DNA of 64,000 nucleotides from Pseudomonadota bacterium (GTDB taxonomy: Bacteria; Pseudomonadota; Gammaproteobacteria; Xanthomonadales; Xanthomonadaceae). The notes under the pieces were generated by a model. The model was not told the DNA's origin. It worked only from the letters and a program-made list of their open reading frames with translations, and did not search any database. The stretch lies in NCBI GenBank assembly GCA_023419315.1, contig JAEZYE010000018.1, forward strand, positions 1 to 64,000. Direction: 5' to 3'. The position numbers and the translations under genes are program-made. Positions 1-8,419 of this stretch are shown one piece after another. Each line of letters opens with the position of its first letter. The first letter of the stretch is position 1.

Positions 1-296
1 GCGACGCCGCCGCCCTGCACCGCGACATCCGTCGCGAGGCGGAGCGAAGCGTCGAAGCCGTACGCGTCCGATACGCGCAGTGGCAGGCCCAGCGCCGTGC
101 ATGGGGCGCCAGCCAAGCTGCCAGCCAGCGCGTGCATCGCGGTTGGCAGCTGGGCGAACTCCCGCTGTCGGACTGGTTGATGGCCGAGCGGATGCAGCGC
201 CAGATTGCATTGAACGAGACTGAAGCGCGTATTGCGGCCGAGGAAGCCCGTCTTCGCGTCCTCGTGGACAGCCATGAGCTCTGGCACGACGAATGA
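1..296 (+). CDS. TolC-family outer-membrane efflux protein, C-terminal end (partial)
   Basis: This reading frame is open from the left edge (first full codon at base 3) and stops with TGA at 294-296, giving about 97 residues. The visible part is alpha-helical and rich in Ala, Arg, Glu and Gln. It contains a segment LGELPLSDWLMAERMQRQ followed by a heptad-like stretch ending LRVLVDSHELWHDE. This pattern (a short G-E-x-P/S turn, then a long helix ending near an LW) is typical of the C-terminal helical barrel of TolC/CzcC-type outer-membrane factors. These proteins form the outer-membrane channel of tripartite heavy-metal or drug efflux pumps. The N-terminus and its likely RND or ABC partners lie outside the window, so the substrate cannot be stated. 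It ends just before a strong intrinsic terminator at 341-367. Confidence 0.6.
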   Translation, partial: DAAALHRDIRREAERSVEAVRVRYAQWQAQRRAWGASQAASQRVHRGWQLGELPLSDWLMAERMQRQIALNETEARIAAEEARLRVLVDSHELWHDE

Positions 297-340
297 CCCG
301 GGCGTCAAGGTCACGCCTGACCGTCGGGTCCCGTCCTGAC

Positions 341-367
341 AAAAAACCCGCCTCTCGGCGGGTTTCT
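341..367. terminator. Bidirectional intrinsic terminator after the TolC-type gene and tRNA-Met
   Basis: Stem AAACCCGCC / GGCGGGTTT with a TCTC loop, flanked by an A-run on the left and T-rich sequence on the right. It sits between the rightward TolC-type gene (stop 296) and the leftward tRNA (3' end 395), so it can serve both transcripts. Confidence 0.8.
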
Positions 368-394
368 TCAACGCGTTGATTCCGCTCGGGAATC

Positions 395-471
395 TGGTGG
401 CTATGGGTGGACTCGAACCACCGACCCCAGCATTATGAGTGCTGTGCTCTAACCGGCTGAGCTACATAGCC
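395..471 (-). tRNA. tRNA-Met (CAT), elongator
   Basis: Reading the minus strand gives a 77-nt cloverleaf with 7-bp acceptor stem GGCTATG/CATAGCC, D-arm GCTC...GAGC, anticodon stem CAGCA/TGCTG with loop CTCATAA (anticodon CAT), T-arm GGTGG-TTCGAGT-CCACC, and an encoded ACCA end. The paired first base (G1-C72) argues for the elongator rather than the initiator tRNA, which has an unpaired C1. A CAT anticodon can also be a tRNA-Ile whose C34 is modified to lysidine, but overall the sequence resembles elongator tRNA-Met. Confidence 0.93.
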
Positions 472-484
472 GCGTGAACCGCGT

Positions 485-513
485 ATTCTTCATTTCGACC
501 CCCTGCCTGTCAA
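485..513 (-). promoter_or_regulatory. Sigma-70 promoter of tRNA-Met
   Basis: On the minus strand a perfect -35 TTGACA (508-513) is followed by a 17-base spacer and AAGAAT (485-490) as the -10. This places the start about 7 bases upstream of the mature tRNA 5' end at 471. Confidence 0.65.
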
Positions 514-587
514 GCCGGGCGGCCGCGCTTGTCGCCTGCGGCGGGGCGTGGCAGAGTCGGGGACAGTAGATTTCAGGAGTCCGCATC

Positions 588-1190
588 GTGATCGATCCGG
601 ACGGCTACCGACCCAATGTCGGCATCGTGTTGATGCGGCCCGATGGCCGGGTGTTCTGGGCACGGCGCGTGCGCCGGGATGGCTGGCAGTTTCCGCAGGG
701 CGGCATGAACACGGACGAGACCCCGGTCGAAGCCATGTACCGCGAGTTGCGCGAAGAAACCGGCCTGTTGCCCGAACATGTGGAAGTTCTGGGCGTCACG
801 CCCGGCTGGCTGCGCTATCGCCTGCCGCCCCGCGCCATCCGCCGCAACGAACGCCAGGTCTGCATCGGCCAGAAGCAGGTCTGGTTCCTGCTGCGCCTGG
901 TCGGCGACGAAGCCCACCTGCGGCTGGACCTGACCGAAAGCCCCGAGTTCGACCACTGGCGCTGGGTGGACTTCTGGTACCCCCTGGAACACGTGGTGAT
1001 CTTCAAGCGCCGCGTCTATGCCCGTGCCCTGGGCCACCTGGCCACCTTCGCCCGCTCCGTGGCTGGCCCCCAGGCCATCCCTGCCGCCTTGCCCGCTGCC
1101 GCTCCCCGCGTGCCGGACGGGGCGCGCCGTCGTGGCCGCGACCGGCCCGCACGTAAACGGGGCGGGACCGGCGAGCCCGCCAAGAATTGA
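588..1190 (+). CDS. rppH: RNA pyrophosphohydrolase RppH (Nudix)
   Basis: This 200-residue Nudix hydrolase removes pyrophosphate from the 5' triphosphate end of mRNAs, the first step of 5'-end-dependent decay that exposes RNA to RNase E. The opening (MIDPDGYRPNVGIVL) and the motif WQFPQGG are diagnostic of RppH/NudH. The Nudix box runs from G38 to about residue 60 with the REL-x-EE-x-G core that binds catalytic metal. The usual core is about 160 residues; the last 40 residues here are a Pro/Ala/Arg-rich basic tail of low complexity, common in this family of bacteria. The start is GTG at 588, preceded by AGGAG at 575-579. No operon partner is evident: the tRNA upstream points away, and the downstream bfd has its own Fur box overlapping the rppH stop codon. 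Confidence 0.93.
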   Translation: MIDPDGYRPNVGIVLMRPDGRVFWARRVRRDGWQFPQGGMNTDETPVEAMYRELREETGLLPEHVEVLGVTPGWLRYRLPPRAIRRNERQVCIGQKQVWFLLRLVGDEAHLRLDLTESPEFDHWRWVDFWYPLEHVVIFKRRVYARALGHLATFARSVAGPQAIPAALPAAAPRVPDGARRRGRDRPARKRGGTGEPAKN

Positions 1191-1206
1191 CAATCATTCT
1201 CATTCA
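1187..1206 (+). promoter_or_regulatory. Fur box upstream of bfd-bfr
   Basis: The sequence TGACAATCATTCTCATTCA differs by one base from the common gammaproteobacterial Fur-box core GAGAATCATTCTCATT. It overlaps the rppH stop codon and lies about 50 bases before the bfd start. By established Fur biology it should repress bfd (and perhaps bfr) when iron is plentiful. Confidence 0.7.
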
Positions 1207-1257
1207 AGGTGGAATGGTCGCGGGCCATCCCGTGCCCGCCGTCCTGCCGCCGACACC

Positions 1258-1470
1258 GTGTACGTCTGCATCTGCAATGGCGTGACCGACCGCCAGATCC
1301 GAGAAGCCGCCGCCGCCGGGTGCGCCACCGTGGCCGAACTCACCATGCGGACCGGCGCCGGCGCTACCTGCGGCAGCTGCCTGGAGATGGCGGCGGACAT
1401 CCTGCAGGCGGCGCAACCGGCCCCGCGCGAGTCGCTGCTCCCGATCCTCACCCTGTCGAACGCCGCCTGA
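1258..1470 (+). CDS. bfd: Bacterioferritin-associated ferredoxin (Bfd)
   Basis: A 70-residue [2Fe-2S] protein that donates electrons to bacterioferritin so that stored ferric iron can be released. All four cluster cysteines are visible: C4 and C6 (MYVCICNGVTD) and C38 and C41 (GATCGSC), matching the BFD-like [2Fe-2S] fold. The start is taken as GTG at 1258 because it puts the CIC motif at the usual distance from the N-terminus. No good ribosome-binding site precedes it, and longer in-frame versions run into low-complexity sequence. It lies 121 bases before bfr and just downstream of a Fur box, the expected iron-regulated pairing. Confidence 0.85.
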   Translation: MYVCICNGVTDRQIREAAAAGCATVAELTMRTGAGATCGSCLEMAADILQAAQPAPRESLLPILTLSNAA

Positions 1471-1591
1471 CGCGGCCAGCCGCACCGCCATCGGCGGGTC
1501 AACGCGCGCCAAGATGATCACGATTCGCGTTCCGGCACCGGCGGCGTGCGCGGGCTAACCTGTGCCGTCCATCCGCCCACGGAGCATGGCC

Positions 1592-2062
1592 ATGAAAGGC
1601 GACGCCAAGGTCATCGAGTACCTCAACAAGGCGCTCTACAACGAGCTGACCGCGATCAACCAGTACTTCCTGCACGCCAAGATGCTGAAGAACTGGGGCT
1701 TCAAGGAACTGGCCGAGCACGAGTACAAGGAATCCATTGACGAGATGAAGCACGCCGACAAGCTGTCGGAGCGCATCCTGTTCCTCGATGGGCTGCCCAA
1801 TTTCCAGGCGCTGGGCAAGCTGCGCATCGGCGAGACGCCGCGCGAGATCCTCGAGTGCGACCTGGCGCTGGAACAGGAAGCGCTGCCGCCGCTGCGCGAA
1901 GCGATCGCCTATTGCGAATCGGTGGCCGACTATGTCAGCCGCCAGCTGTTCGTGGACATCCTGGATTCGGAAGAGGAACACATCGACTGGCTGGAAACCC
2001 AGCTGTCGGTGATCGACCGCATCGGCGAGCCGAACTACCTGTTGACCAAGCTCGACGACTGA
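1592..2062 (+). CDS. bfr: Bacterioferritin
   Basis: A 156-residue iron-storage subunit that assembles into a 24-mer cage with haem at subunit interfaces. It oxidises ferrous iron and stores it as a ferric mineral. Ferroxidase ligands E18, E51 and H54 and the haem ligand M52 sit at their standard positions, and the opening MKGDAKVIEYLNKAL is classic Bfr. The start at 1592 is preferred to the upstream ATG at 1586 because GGAG at 1581-1584 has proper spacing and the family begins here. The last 28 bases overlap the 3' end of the convergent histidine-kinase gene (stop at 2035), leaving no room for a terminator between them. Confidence 0.95.
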   Translation: MKGDAKVIEYLNKALYNELTAINQYFLHAKMLKNWGFKELAEHEYKESIDEMKHADKLSERILFLDGLPNFQALGKLRIGETPREILECDLALEQEALPPLREAIAYCESVADYVSRQLFVDILDSEEEHIDWLETQLSVIDRIGEPNYLLTKLDD

Positions 2063-4560
2063 GGCGGTGCCGGCGCCGGCTGCGCCGGTGACGGCGGCCG
2101 CGCCTGCGGCGGCACCGGCAGCAGCGGCCGGCCCAGCTGCTGCGCCGCATAGCCCTGCAGCGCCATGCGCGCGCGCGCGTATTCGGCGATGACCAGCGCC
2201 ACGGCGACGGCCGGGCGTTCCAGCTTGCGTGCACGCGCGCCCAGTTCCACCCGCTTGGCGGCGGCGGACAGGGCCATCGCACCAACGTTGGCGCTGGACG
2301 ACTTCAGCGTGTGCGCGGCATCGCGCATGGCGTCCAGGTCCGGCACCGCCGCGGCCTTCTCCAGCGTGCCGATCAGGCGCGGCGCATCCTCCAGGAAGAT
2401 GGTGATGATGCGCGTGGTCTCGTCGCCCGCGATCTCGCGCAGTTCCTCCAGCATGGTCTGGTCCAGCACCGGGAAGCTCGGCGCCGGCGCGCGCGCGGTG
2501 GCGACCGCGGGGGGCGGCGGGGCCGGTTCGGCGGGCGGGACCAGGGCTGCGTTGCGCAGCACGAAATTCATGCGGTCCGGCAGCCAGCGATGCAGGCACC
2601 CTTCCAGCTGTTCGCGCGAGACCGGCTTGGCCAGGTAATCGTCCATGCCCGCGTCCAAGCAGCGCTGGCGGTCGCCCGCCATCGCGTTGGCGGTCATCGC
2701 CACGATGGGCAGGCGGGTACCGTCGGCGCGCTCGGCTTCCAGTTCGCGCCAGCGGCGCGTCGCGGCGTAGCCATCCAGCACCGGCATCTGGCAGTCCATC
2801 AGCACCAGGTCGAACGCGTCGGCCTGCATGCGCTTCAGGGCCAGGTCGCCGTTGGCGGCGGTGTCGCAGTGGAAGCCCAGCGCGGCCAGCAGCTTCTGCG
2901 CCACCAGCAGGTTGACCGGGTTGTCCTCCACCAGCAGCAGGCGCGGTTCGGTGCGCATGGCGCTGACGATGGCGGGTTCCGGGGCCGCCGCAGCCGGTTC
3001 GACGACGGCGGGCGTGGTCACGGAAGCGGGGGGCTGCGGTGATGCGGAAGCATCGATGACGGGTGCGGCCTGGGCCGGCTCGCGCACAGGTTCCGGGAAG
3101 ATCTCCTCCATCGTCGGCAGCAGGTCAGTCGCGTCCTGCTCCGGCGCAGCACCGGTGAGGGCCGCGCGCAGGTCCGCATCCGGCGACTGCCGCGACAGCT
3201 GCGTGCTGCGCGGCTGCAGTTCGGTCGGCACGGCCTCGTCGCCGTACAGCCACACCAGCCGCAGCGCGTCCGGCGAGGGCCGTCGCGCGATCGCCCGGTG
3301 CAGTGCCAGGGCGGTGCTGCGGATGCCGCCGATGTCCGCGAGCACGGCCAGGTAGTCCTGCTGTCCCTGCTCGCCGACCAGGCGCAGCCGGTCCATGGCC
3401 TCCTGCGTGGTCTCCACCGCCACCGGCTGCATGCCCCAGTTGGTGGCCAGCAGGGTCAGGCGCTGGCGCAGGCGTGCATCGGGCGACACGATCAGCACCC
3501 GTCCGTGGTCCAGCGCGCCGTTGTCGCGCTGGCGCAGGTCGCCGATGACCTTCATCAGCGGCGCTTCGAACCAGAACGTCGAGCCGCGACCGACCTCGGA
3601 CACCACGTCGATGCGCCCGCCCATCAGGTCGACGATGCGCCGGCAGATCGCCAGGCCCAGCCCGGTGCCGCCGTACAGGCGCGTGGTGGAGGCGTCGGCC
3701 TGGCTGAAGGAATGGAACAGGCGGTGGCGGGCATCCTCCTCGATGCCGATGCCGGTATCGCGCACCTCGAAGCGGAGCAGGTGCTGCGCCGCCGTCTCCC
3801 CCAGCCGGCGCACCACCAGCGTGACCGAACCGCGATCGGTGAACTTGATGGCGTTGCCCACCAGATTGGTCAGCACCTGGCGCAGGCGCACCGGGTCGCC
3901 ACGCACCGGCAGGCGCACGGCCGGATCCAGCTGCAGACTCAGGCGCAGGCCCTTGTTCTCGGCCGGCCGATACATGAGCTGCAGCACGCTGTCGAGCAGT
4001 TCGCGCAGGTTGAACCCGGTGATCTCCAGGTCCAGCTTGTTCGCTTCCAGCTTGGAGTAGTCGAGGATGTCGTCGACGATGCGCAGCAACTGGTGCGAGG
4101 AGGCGGTCGCCGTGCTCAGCATCTCGCGCTGGTCCGGCGCCAGCGGCGCGCGCGACAGCATCTCCAGCATCGGCACGATGCCGTTCAGCGGCGTGCGGAT
4201 CTCATGGCTCATCGTGGCCAGGAACTCGCCCTTCGCCATCGCGGCCGATTCGGCGGCCTGCTTGGCGCGCAGCAGCTCCTGTTCCAGGCGGTCGTGGCGC
4301 TGCAGGTCGCGCTGCAGACCGTCGCGTTCGGATTCGGCCATCGCCGCCCGCGCCTGGATGCCGGCCTGGAGGTGCGCCTGGGCACGCGACTGCAGCGCAG
4401 TCGCGATGGCGGACGCCAGGGCGCAGGCACCGCTGCCCAGGGCGACCGGCAGCCAAGGGCCCGCGATGCCGGCCTGCTGCAACCCGACCGACGCGAGCGA
4501 TGCCGCGGCGAACGCGGCCGTCACCCAAGGCATCACCGGCGTCCGTCCGGCGGCGGGCAT
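2035..4560 (-). CDS. Hybrid sensor histidine kinase (HisKA-HATPase-REC-REC-HPt)
   Basis: An 841-residue membrane hybrid kinase able to run a His-Asp-His relay. In order: two short hydrophobic segments (about residues 11-56) with almost no periplasmic loop, a coiled region, HisKA with H119 in ATMSHEIRTPLNG, HATPase_c (N-box LVGNAIKF at 233-240, G boxes at 269-302), a degenerate receiver (354-470) lacking the normal acidic pocket and lysine, a canonical receiver (540-655) with D589 in VLMDCQMPVLDG and K645, and an HPt domain with H750 in AHTLKSSSANVG. No recognisable sensory domain is present. The start lies 2 bases after the stop of the REC-GGDEF-EAL gene, so the two form one operon, and that protein is a plausible phosphotransfer target. 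The signal sensed is unknown. Confidence 0.88.
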   Translation of the reverse strand: MPAAGRTPVMPWVTAAFAAASLASVGLQQAGIAGPWLPVALGSGACALASAIATALQSRAQAHLQAGIQARAAMAESERDGLQRDLQRHDRLEQELLRAKQAAESAAMAKGEFLATMSHEIRTPLNGIVPMLEMLSRAPLAPDQREMLSTATASSHQLLRIVDDILDYSKLEANKLDLEITGFNLRELLDSVLQLMYRPAENKGLRLSLQLDPAVRLPVRGDPVRLRQVLTNLVGNAIKFTDRGSVTLVVRRLGETAAQHLLRFEVRDTGIGIEEDARHRLFHSFSQADASTTRLYGGTGLGLAICRRIVDLMGGRIDVVSEVGRGSTFWFEAPLMKVIGDLRQRDNGALDHGRVLIVSPDARLRQRLTLLATNWGMQPVAVETTQEAMDRLRLVGEQGQQDYLAVLADIGGIRSTALALHRAIARRPSPDALRLVWLYGDEAVPTELQPRSTQLSRQSPDADLRAALTGAAPEQDATDLLPTMEEIFPEPVREPAQAAPVIDASASPQPPASVTTPAVVEPAAAAPEPAIVSAMRTEPRLLLVEDNPVNLLVAQKLLAALGFHCDTAANGDLALKRMQADAFDLVLMDCQMPVLDGYAATRRWRELEAERADGTRLPIVAMTANAMAGDRQRCLDAGMDDYLAKPVSREQLEGCLHRWLPDRMNFVLRNAALVPPAEPAPPPPAVATARAPAPSFPVLDQTMLEELREIAGDETTRIITIFLEDAPRLIGTLEKAAAVPDLDAMRDAAHTLKSSSANVGAMALSAAAKRVELGARARKLERPAVAVALVIAEYARARMALQGYAAQQLGRPLLPVPPQARPPSPAQPAPAPPQSSSLVNR

Positions 4561-4562
4561 CG

Positions 4563-6296
4563 TTACAGCACCGCGTTGTGGAAGTCGAAGCCGAGTTCGC
4601 TGCCGACCGCCTGCACCAGGTTGCCCTGGATGAAGTCGACGCCGCCCATCCACATGGCCGCGGCGGCCTGCGGATCCTCGATCTGCTGGCCTATCACCTG
4701 CAGGCCCTGGCGGTGGGCGTTGTCGATGATCCCGCGCAGCTGGTCGCGCAACTGCATGTCGGCGTGGGCGCTGGCGTACTTGCTGGATACGCGCACGAAG
4801 CCCAGCGGCAACTGCGTGAGCAGCGCATCGGCTTCGGCGCCCGGCTCGAACTGGCTGAGGCAGAACTGCACGCCCGCCGGCATCAGCTGCTGGCAGAACT
4901 GGCGCAGGGTGACGGTGTGGATCAGTGCATCGGCCAGGCGCAGGTCGATGACCAGCGACGTGCCCTCGATGCCGCGCGCGCGCAGGGCGTCGAGCAGCCA
5001 CTGCGCATGCGACTCGCGCGCCAGCGAGCGCGGCGACTGCGAAACGAACAGGCGCAGCGACGGGCCCTGGGCCTGCCGCTCGGCCAGCACGAACAGCGCG
5101 TGTTCCAGCACCCAGTGATCGATCTGGGCGATGCCACCGGCCAGTTCGGCGGCGGGAATCACCTGCGAGGCGGGCAGCAGCGAGCCGTCGGGCTGGCGCA
5201 TGCGCAGCAGCACCTGGTACTGCGCCTGCTCGCTGCCGGCGACGGCCACGATGGGCTGGTAGGCCAGCTCGAACTGCCCGTCCTCCAGCGAGATGCGCGG
5301 GGCATCGTCGTCGATCTCGGCCGGGACGTACTCGGCCACGCTGTCGGGCTTCAGCCGGGCCTGCAGCACCGCACGCTCGATTGCCTCCAGCGCACTGCCG
5401 GCGTCGGCGAAACCCAGCGACAGCGCGGTATAGCCCACCGAGCTGCGCAGCTTGAGCACTTCGTTGGCGCGGGTCTGGAAATCATGGCTGCCCAGCCCGT
5501 CGCGCAACTGCTGGGCCAGTGCCGGCAGCGTGCTTTCGTCCACGCCGTCGGCCAGCATCAGGAAGCTGTTGTCGTTCAGGCGCGCCACCGGGTGCGGCGA
5601 CGCGGCGGCGGCCAGCTGGCGGCCCGCCTGGTTCATCAGGTGTTCGAACACCGCGTAGCCGTAGCGCTCGCGCAGGCTCAGCGCGCTATTGACCTCGACG
5701 AAGAACAGACCGCCGCGCGACTGCCGCTGCAGCGAGTCGGCCAGATGCTGCAGCACGAAGGTGCGCGTGGGCAGGCCGGTGTCGCTGTTGACCGAGGGAC
5801 GCGGGGCCTGCAGCGCCTGATTGCGCTGGCGCGCGCGCTGGATGCGGTTGGAGACCGCCGCGATCAGGTGGCGTGGTCGGATGGGTTTGTTGAGGAAATC
5901 GTCGGCGCCGCTTTCCAGCACTTCGAACTGACGCTCCGGATCCGGATCGCCGGTCAGGAACACGATCGGCAGGTGCAGGTATTCCGGTTGCTGGCGAATC
6001 AGCATGGTCAGGCTCATGCCGTCCTTGCCCGGCATGTGCAGATCCATCAGCACCAGATCCGGCTGGAACTTGCGGATGGCGTCGAGCACGCCTTCGGACT
6101 GCATCTGCACTTCGGCCTGCATGCCCGCGCCGTGCAGCACGCTCTGGGCGAACAGGGCCTGGCCGCGGTCATCCTCGACAACGAGGACGCGATACGGTGC
6201 TTCCTGCGTTTGCGGTCCGGAAGCGGGGGCGGACATATGAGCCGATGTCGTACCGGTCGCGGCGTCCGCCGGGCCGGTGGAAGCGGATGCGTTCAT
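4563..6296 (-). CDS. Response regulator with degenerate GGDEF and EAL domains (FimX/Filp-like)
   Basis: A 577-residue protein: receiver (about 35-150, with E41-D42-D43, phosphoacceptor D85, T115, K137), a GGDEF-type domain (about 165-325) and an EAL-type domain (about 335-577). The GGDEF signature position reads NDNSF. The EAL position reads QVL (YQVLLRM), and the metal-binding DDFG stretch is replaced by SQFEPG. Both cyclase and phosphodiesterase activities are therefore probably lost. The C-terminus (QIEDPQAAAAMWMGGVDFIQGN) resembles FimX/Filp, non-catalytic c-di-GMP receptors that control type IV pili in Pseudomonas and Xanthomonas. Unlike those it has no PAS domain. The start at 6296 is chosen for the strong GGAGGG upstream on the minus strand; a longer version starts at 6452. 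It is co-transcribed with the hybrid kinase. Confidence 0.8.
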   Translation of the reverse strand: MNASASTGPADAATGTTSAHMSAPASGPQTQEAPYRVLVVEDDRGQALFAQSVLHGAGMQAEVQMQSEGVLDAIRKFQPDLVLMDLHMPGKDGMSLTMLIRQQPEYLHLPIVFLTGDPDPERQFEVLESGADDFLNKPIRPRHLIAAVSNRIQRARQRNQALQAPRPSVNSDTGLPTRTFVLQHLADSLQRQSRGGLFFVEVNSALSLRERYGYAVFEHLMNQAGRQLAAAASPHPVARLNDNSFLMLADGVDESTLPALAQQLRDGLGSHDFQTRANEVLKLRSSVGYTALSLGFADAGSALEAIERAVLQARLKPDSVAEYVPAEIDDDAPRISLEDGQFELAYQPIVAVAGSEQAQYQVLLRMRQPDGSLLPASQVIPAAELAGGIAQIDHWVLEHALFVLAERQAQGPSLRLFVSQSPRSLARESHAQWLLDALRARGIEGTSLVIDLRLADALIHTVTLRQFCQQLMPAGVQFCLSQFEPGAEADALLTQLPLGFVRVSSKYASAHADMQLRDQLRGIIDNAHRQGLQVIGQQIEDPQAAAAMWMGGVDFIQGNLVQAVGSELGFDFHNAVL

Positions 6297-6520
6297 CGCG
6301 ATGGACCCTCCGTTGTTCGCGGTCGGAGGCGGCGCATCCGCCGTCCAGCGCCGCCAGTAGTGCGGTGGCGGTGTTTCAGCGCGGAGGCGGGAGCGCGAAG
6401 GCTCGTCCTGCCGGCGGGATGTGGCGTCAATGGCAGACATCAGGCTCCCCAAGCGTGCCCTGAATTATGCGATGAATCTCACGTACGGGAGCAAGCCTGC
6501 GGCAGCGCTCCCCACGGCGC

Positions 6521-7126
6521 CTATGCAATCGGTGCATGGGGATCAGACGGACTCAGCAGTTTTTTCAGGCCACGCATGACCCGGCGCCAGACCCACCACA
6601 CCAGCAGCGCCAGCAATACCGAAACACCCACCACCAGCACCAGCGCGATCCACGGGTGTGCGAAGGCCAGGGCGAGACCGCTGACGACCAGGGCGTCCTC
6701 GGTGACCGACGCGCCAATGTTGCTCACCGGCTCGGGCGAGGTATTCATCAAGGCACGCGAGCCGCTCTTCAGTACATGGCTGGTCAGCGCCACGCCGGCA
6801 CCGGCGGCGAGCAGTCCACCGCTGAGTTCACCGTTCGGCGACAGCGTGGCAGCGGCCAGGAACGCGCCCGCCGGCACGCGCGCCAGGGTCTGGACGAGAT
6901 CCCAGACCGAATCCACGCCGGGAATCTTGTCGGCGAAGAATTCCGCCGCAGCCAGCGCGCCGGAGGTGCCGAGCACCCACCACGATTGGGTCACCTGCAG
7001 CGCGGGCGGCAGATCCAGCCAGCCGAGCGCGCCCGCCAGCCCGACTCCGAAGACCGTCAGGTAGACGCGGATCCCGGCCATCCATGCCAACAGGATCCCA
7101 ATTACGAACAAATGTGCCTCGGACAT
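6521..7126 (-). CDS. DUF4126 family membrane protein
   Basis: A 201-residue inner-membrane protein with hydrophobic stretches near the N-terminus (LFVIGILLAWMAGIRVYLTVFG), mid-protein (GGLLAAGAGVALTSHV) and near the C-terminus (WIALVLVVGVSVLLALLVW), then a basic tail. The AGIRVYLTVF signature and overall pattern match the DUF4126 family, whose function is not established. I start it at 7126 (MSEAHLF), which fits the family N-terminus. An in-frame ATG five codons upstream (7141) is possible, and neither has a strong ribosome-binding site. It stands alone, divergent from the DUF6776 gene at 7222, so the 95-base gap must hold both promoters. Confidence 0.75.
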   Translation of the reverse strand: MSEAHLFVIGILLAWMAGIRVYLTVFGVGLAGALGWLDLPPALQVTQSWWVLGTSGALAAAEFFADKIPGVDSVWDLVQTLARVPAGAFLAAATLSPNGELSGGLLAAGAGVALTSHVLKSGSRALMNTSPEPVSNIGASVTEDALVVSGLALAFAHPWIALVLVVGVSVLLALLVWWVWRRVMRGLKKLLSPSDPHAPIA

Positions 7127-7221
7127 CCCGGCAATACCCATTAAAATCGGCGAACCCTGCCGTCCCCGAGTATAGGCCCGCCGCCCGGCCGCTGCCTCAG
7201 CGCCGCCGAACGCCCATCTGC

Positions 7222-7953
7222 ATGTCTTCGTCCCGCTTCCCGCACTACGAAATCATCGAACGTCGCCCGTCGCGGCGCGGACTGTGGTGGGTGCTGATTG
7301 CACTCGCCTGGGCGATGACGGTGGTGGCGACAGGCTGGTGGGCCAGCCGCACCGCCGCACCGCGCCTGGGCGCCACCCAGAGCGAACTGGAACAGGCGCG
7401 CCACCAACTGCGCGAACAGGAAAGCAGGCTGAGCAGGCTGACGCAGCGGGAAACCACGCTCGGGGTCTCCGATCGGATCAGCCGGACCGCCAACCAGGAG
7501 CTGCAAGAATCGCTTGCGCAGCGTGATGAGGAAATCTCTTCACTGCGTGCGGACGTTGCCTTCTTCGAGCGCCTCGTCGGAGAGACCGCGCCGCGCAAGG
7601 GGTTGAGCGTGCACGAGGCCGAGTTCGCCCGCGGCACGGGCGGCACCTGGCACTACCAGATCATGCTGACGCAAACGCTCAACCGCGGCGCGATCAGTGA
7701 AGGACAGATGCGTTTTGCCGTCGAAGGCGTTCGCAAGGGCCAACTGGCGACGGTCGGTTGGGAAGATCTCCATCAGCGGCCGGGCATGGCGGGACAGGCG
7801 TATTCGTTCCGCTATTTCCAGCAGCTCGACGGCAACGTGATGCTGCCCGACGACTTCACGCCGCAGCGCGTGCGGGTGCGTCTGGTGGGTGGCGAAGCCT
7901 CGATGGAGCAGGCGCTGGATTGGAAACTTGCGACGTCCGCAGGAGGAAAGTGA
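7222..7953 (+). CDS. DUF6776 family membrane-anchored coiled-coil protein (copy 1)
   Basis: A 243-residue bitopic protein: a short basic cytoplasmic N-terminus, one membrane segment (about residues 20-42, LWWVLIALAWAMTVVATGWW), a coiled coil (about 52-115, rich in Glu, Gln, Arg and Leu) and a C-terminal beta-rich domain (about 120-240). It shares the motif RDEEISSLRADVAFFERLVG and the TLNRGA / YSFRYFQ segments with the protein at 8420, so the two are paralogues. DUF6776 has no established biochemical role. Placement directly before a bactofilin (3 bases between stop and start) suggests a membrane-bound partner of that polymer, which is inference. The start at 7222 avoids a long low-complexity extension. 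Confidence 0.8.
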   Translation: MSSSRFPHYEIIERRPSRRGLWWVLIALAWAMTVVATGWWASRTAAPRLGATQSELEQARHQLREQESRLSRLTQRETTLGVSDRISRTANQELQESLAQRDEEISSLRADVAFFERLVGETAPRKGLSVHEAEFARGTGGTWHYQIMLTQTLNRGAISEGQMRFAVEGVRKGQLATVGWEDLHQRPGMAGQAYSFRYFQQLDGNVMLPDDFTPQRVRVRLVGGEASMEQALDWKLATSAGGK

Positions 7954-7956
7954 ATC

Positions 7957-8355
7957 GTGTTCAAGCAGAAACCGCATCGTGATGGCCAGCCGGTCGACAC
8001 CCTCATCGGCCCCCAGGTCGTCATCCACGGCGACATCGTCTTCAGCGGCGGCTTGCACGTGGAAGGCCGCATCCACGGCAAGGTGACCGCGGTGGAAGGC
8101 GAGCGCGCCGTCGTCACGCTGTCCGAGCAGGGCAGCATCAACGGCGAAGTCCGTGCGCCGGTCGTCCTGCTCAATGGCCAGATGGTGGGCGACGTGTTCG
8201 CGGACGAACGGGTCGAACTGGCCTCCAAGGCACGTGTGCAGGGCAACATCCACTATCAGGTCGTCGAGATGAGTGCGGGTGCACAGCTGACCGGGCGCCT
8301 GATACACGCCGCGCTCGGCGCGTCCGACGACGGGTCGGCCCAGCCCGCAAGCTGA
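7957..8355 (+). CDS. Bactofilin (polymer-forming cytoskeletal protein)
   Basis: A 132-residue bactofilin. These proteins polymerise without nucleotides into filaments on the cytoplasmic membrane and scaffold cell-wall or appendage machinery. The central right-handed beta-helix is visible as repeated short turns: TLIGPQVVIHGDIVFSGGLHVEGRIHGKV and later INGEVRAPVVLLNGQMVGDV and VELASKARVQGNI. Short disordered ends are normal for the family. The start is GTG at 7957 with AGGAGGAAAG just upstream, inside the end of the preceding gene, so translation is probably coupled. It is sandwiched between two DUF6776 paralogues on the same strand, which suggests a functional set. Confidence 0.9.
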   Translation: MFKQKPHRDGQPVDTLIGPQVVIHGDIVFSGGLHVEGRIHGKVTAVEGERAVVTLSEQGSINGEVRAPVVLLNGQMVGDVFADERVELASKARVQGNIHYQVVEMSAGAQLTGRLIHAALGASDDGSAQPAS

Positions 8356-8419
8356 ATCTTTTCAGGCGCAAGCCGCGCCGCCGGGCGCCGGCCCGTGAAG
8401 GCCGCGCTATGCTCGCTTC

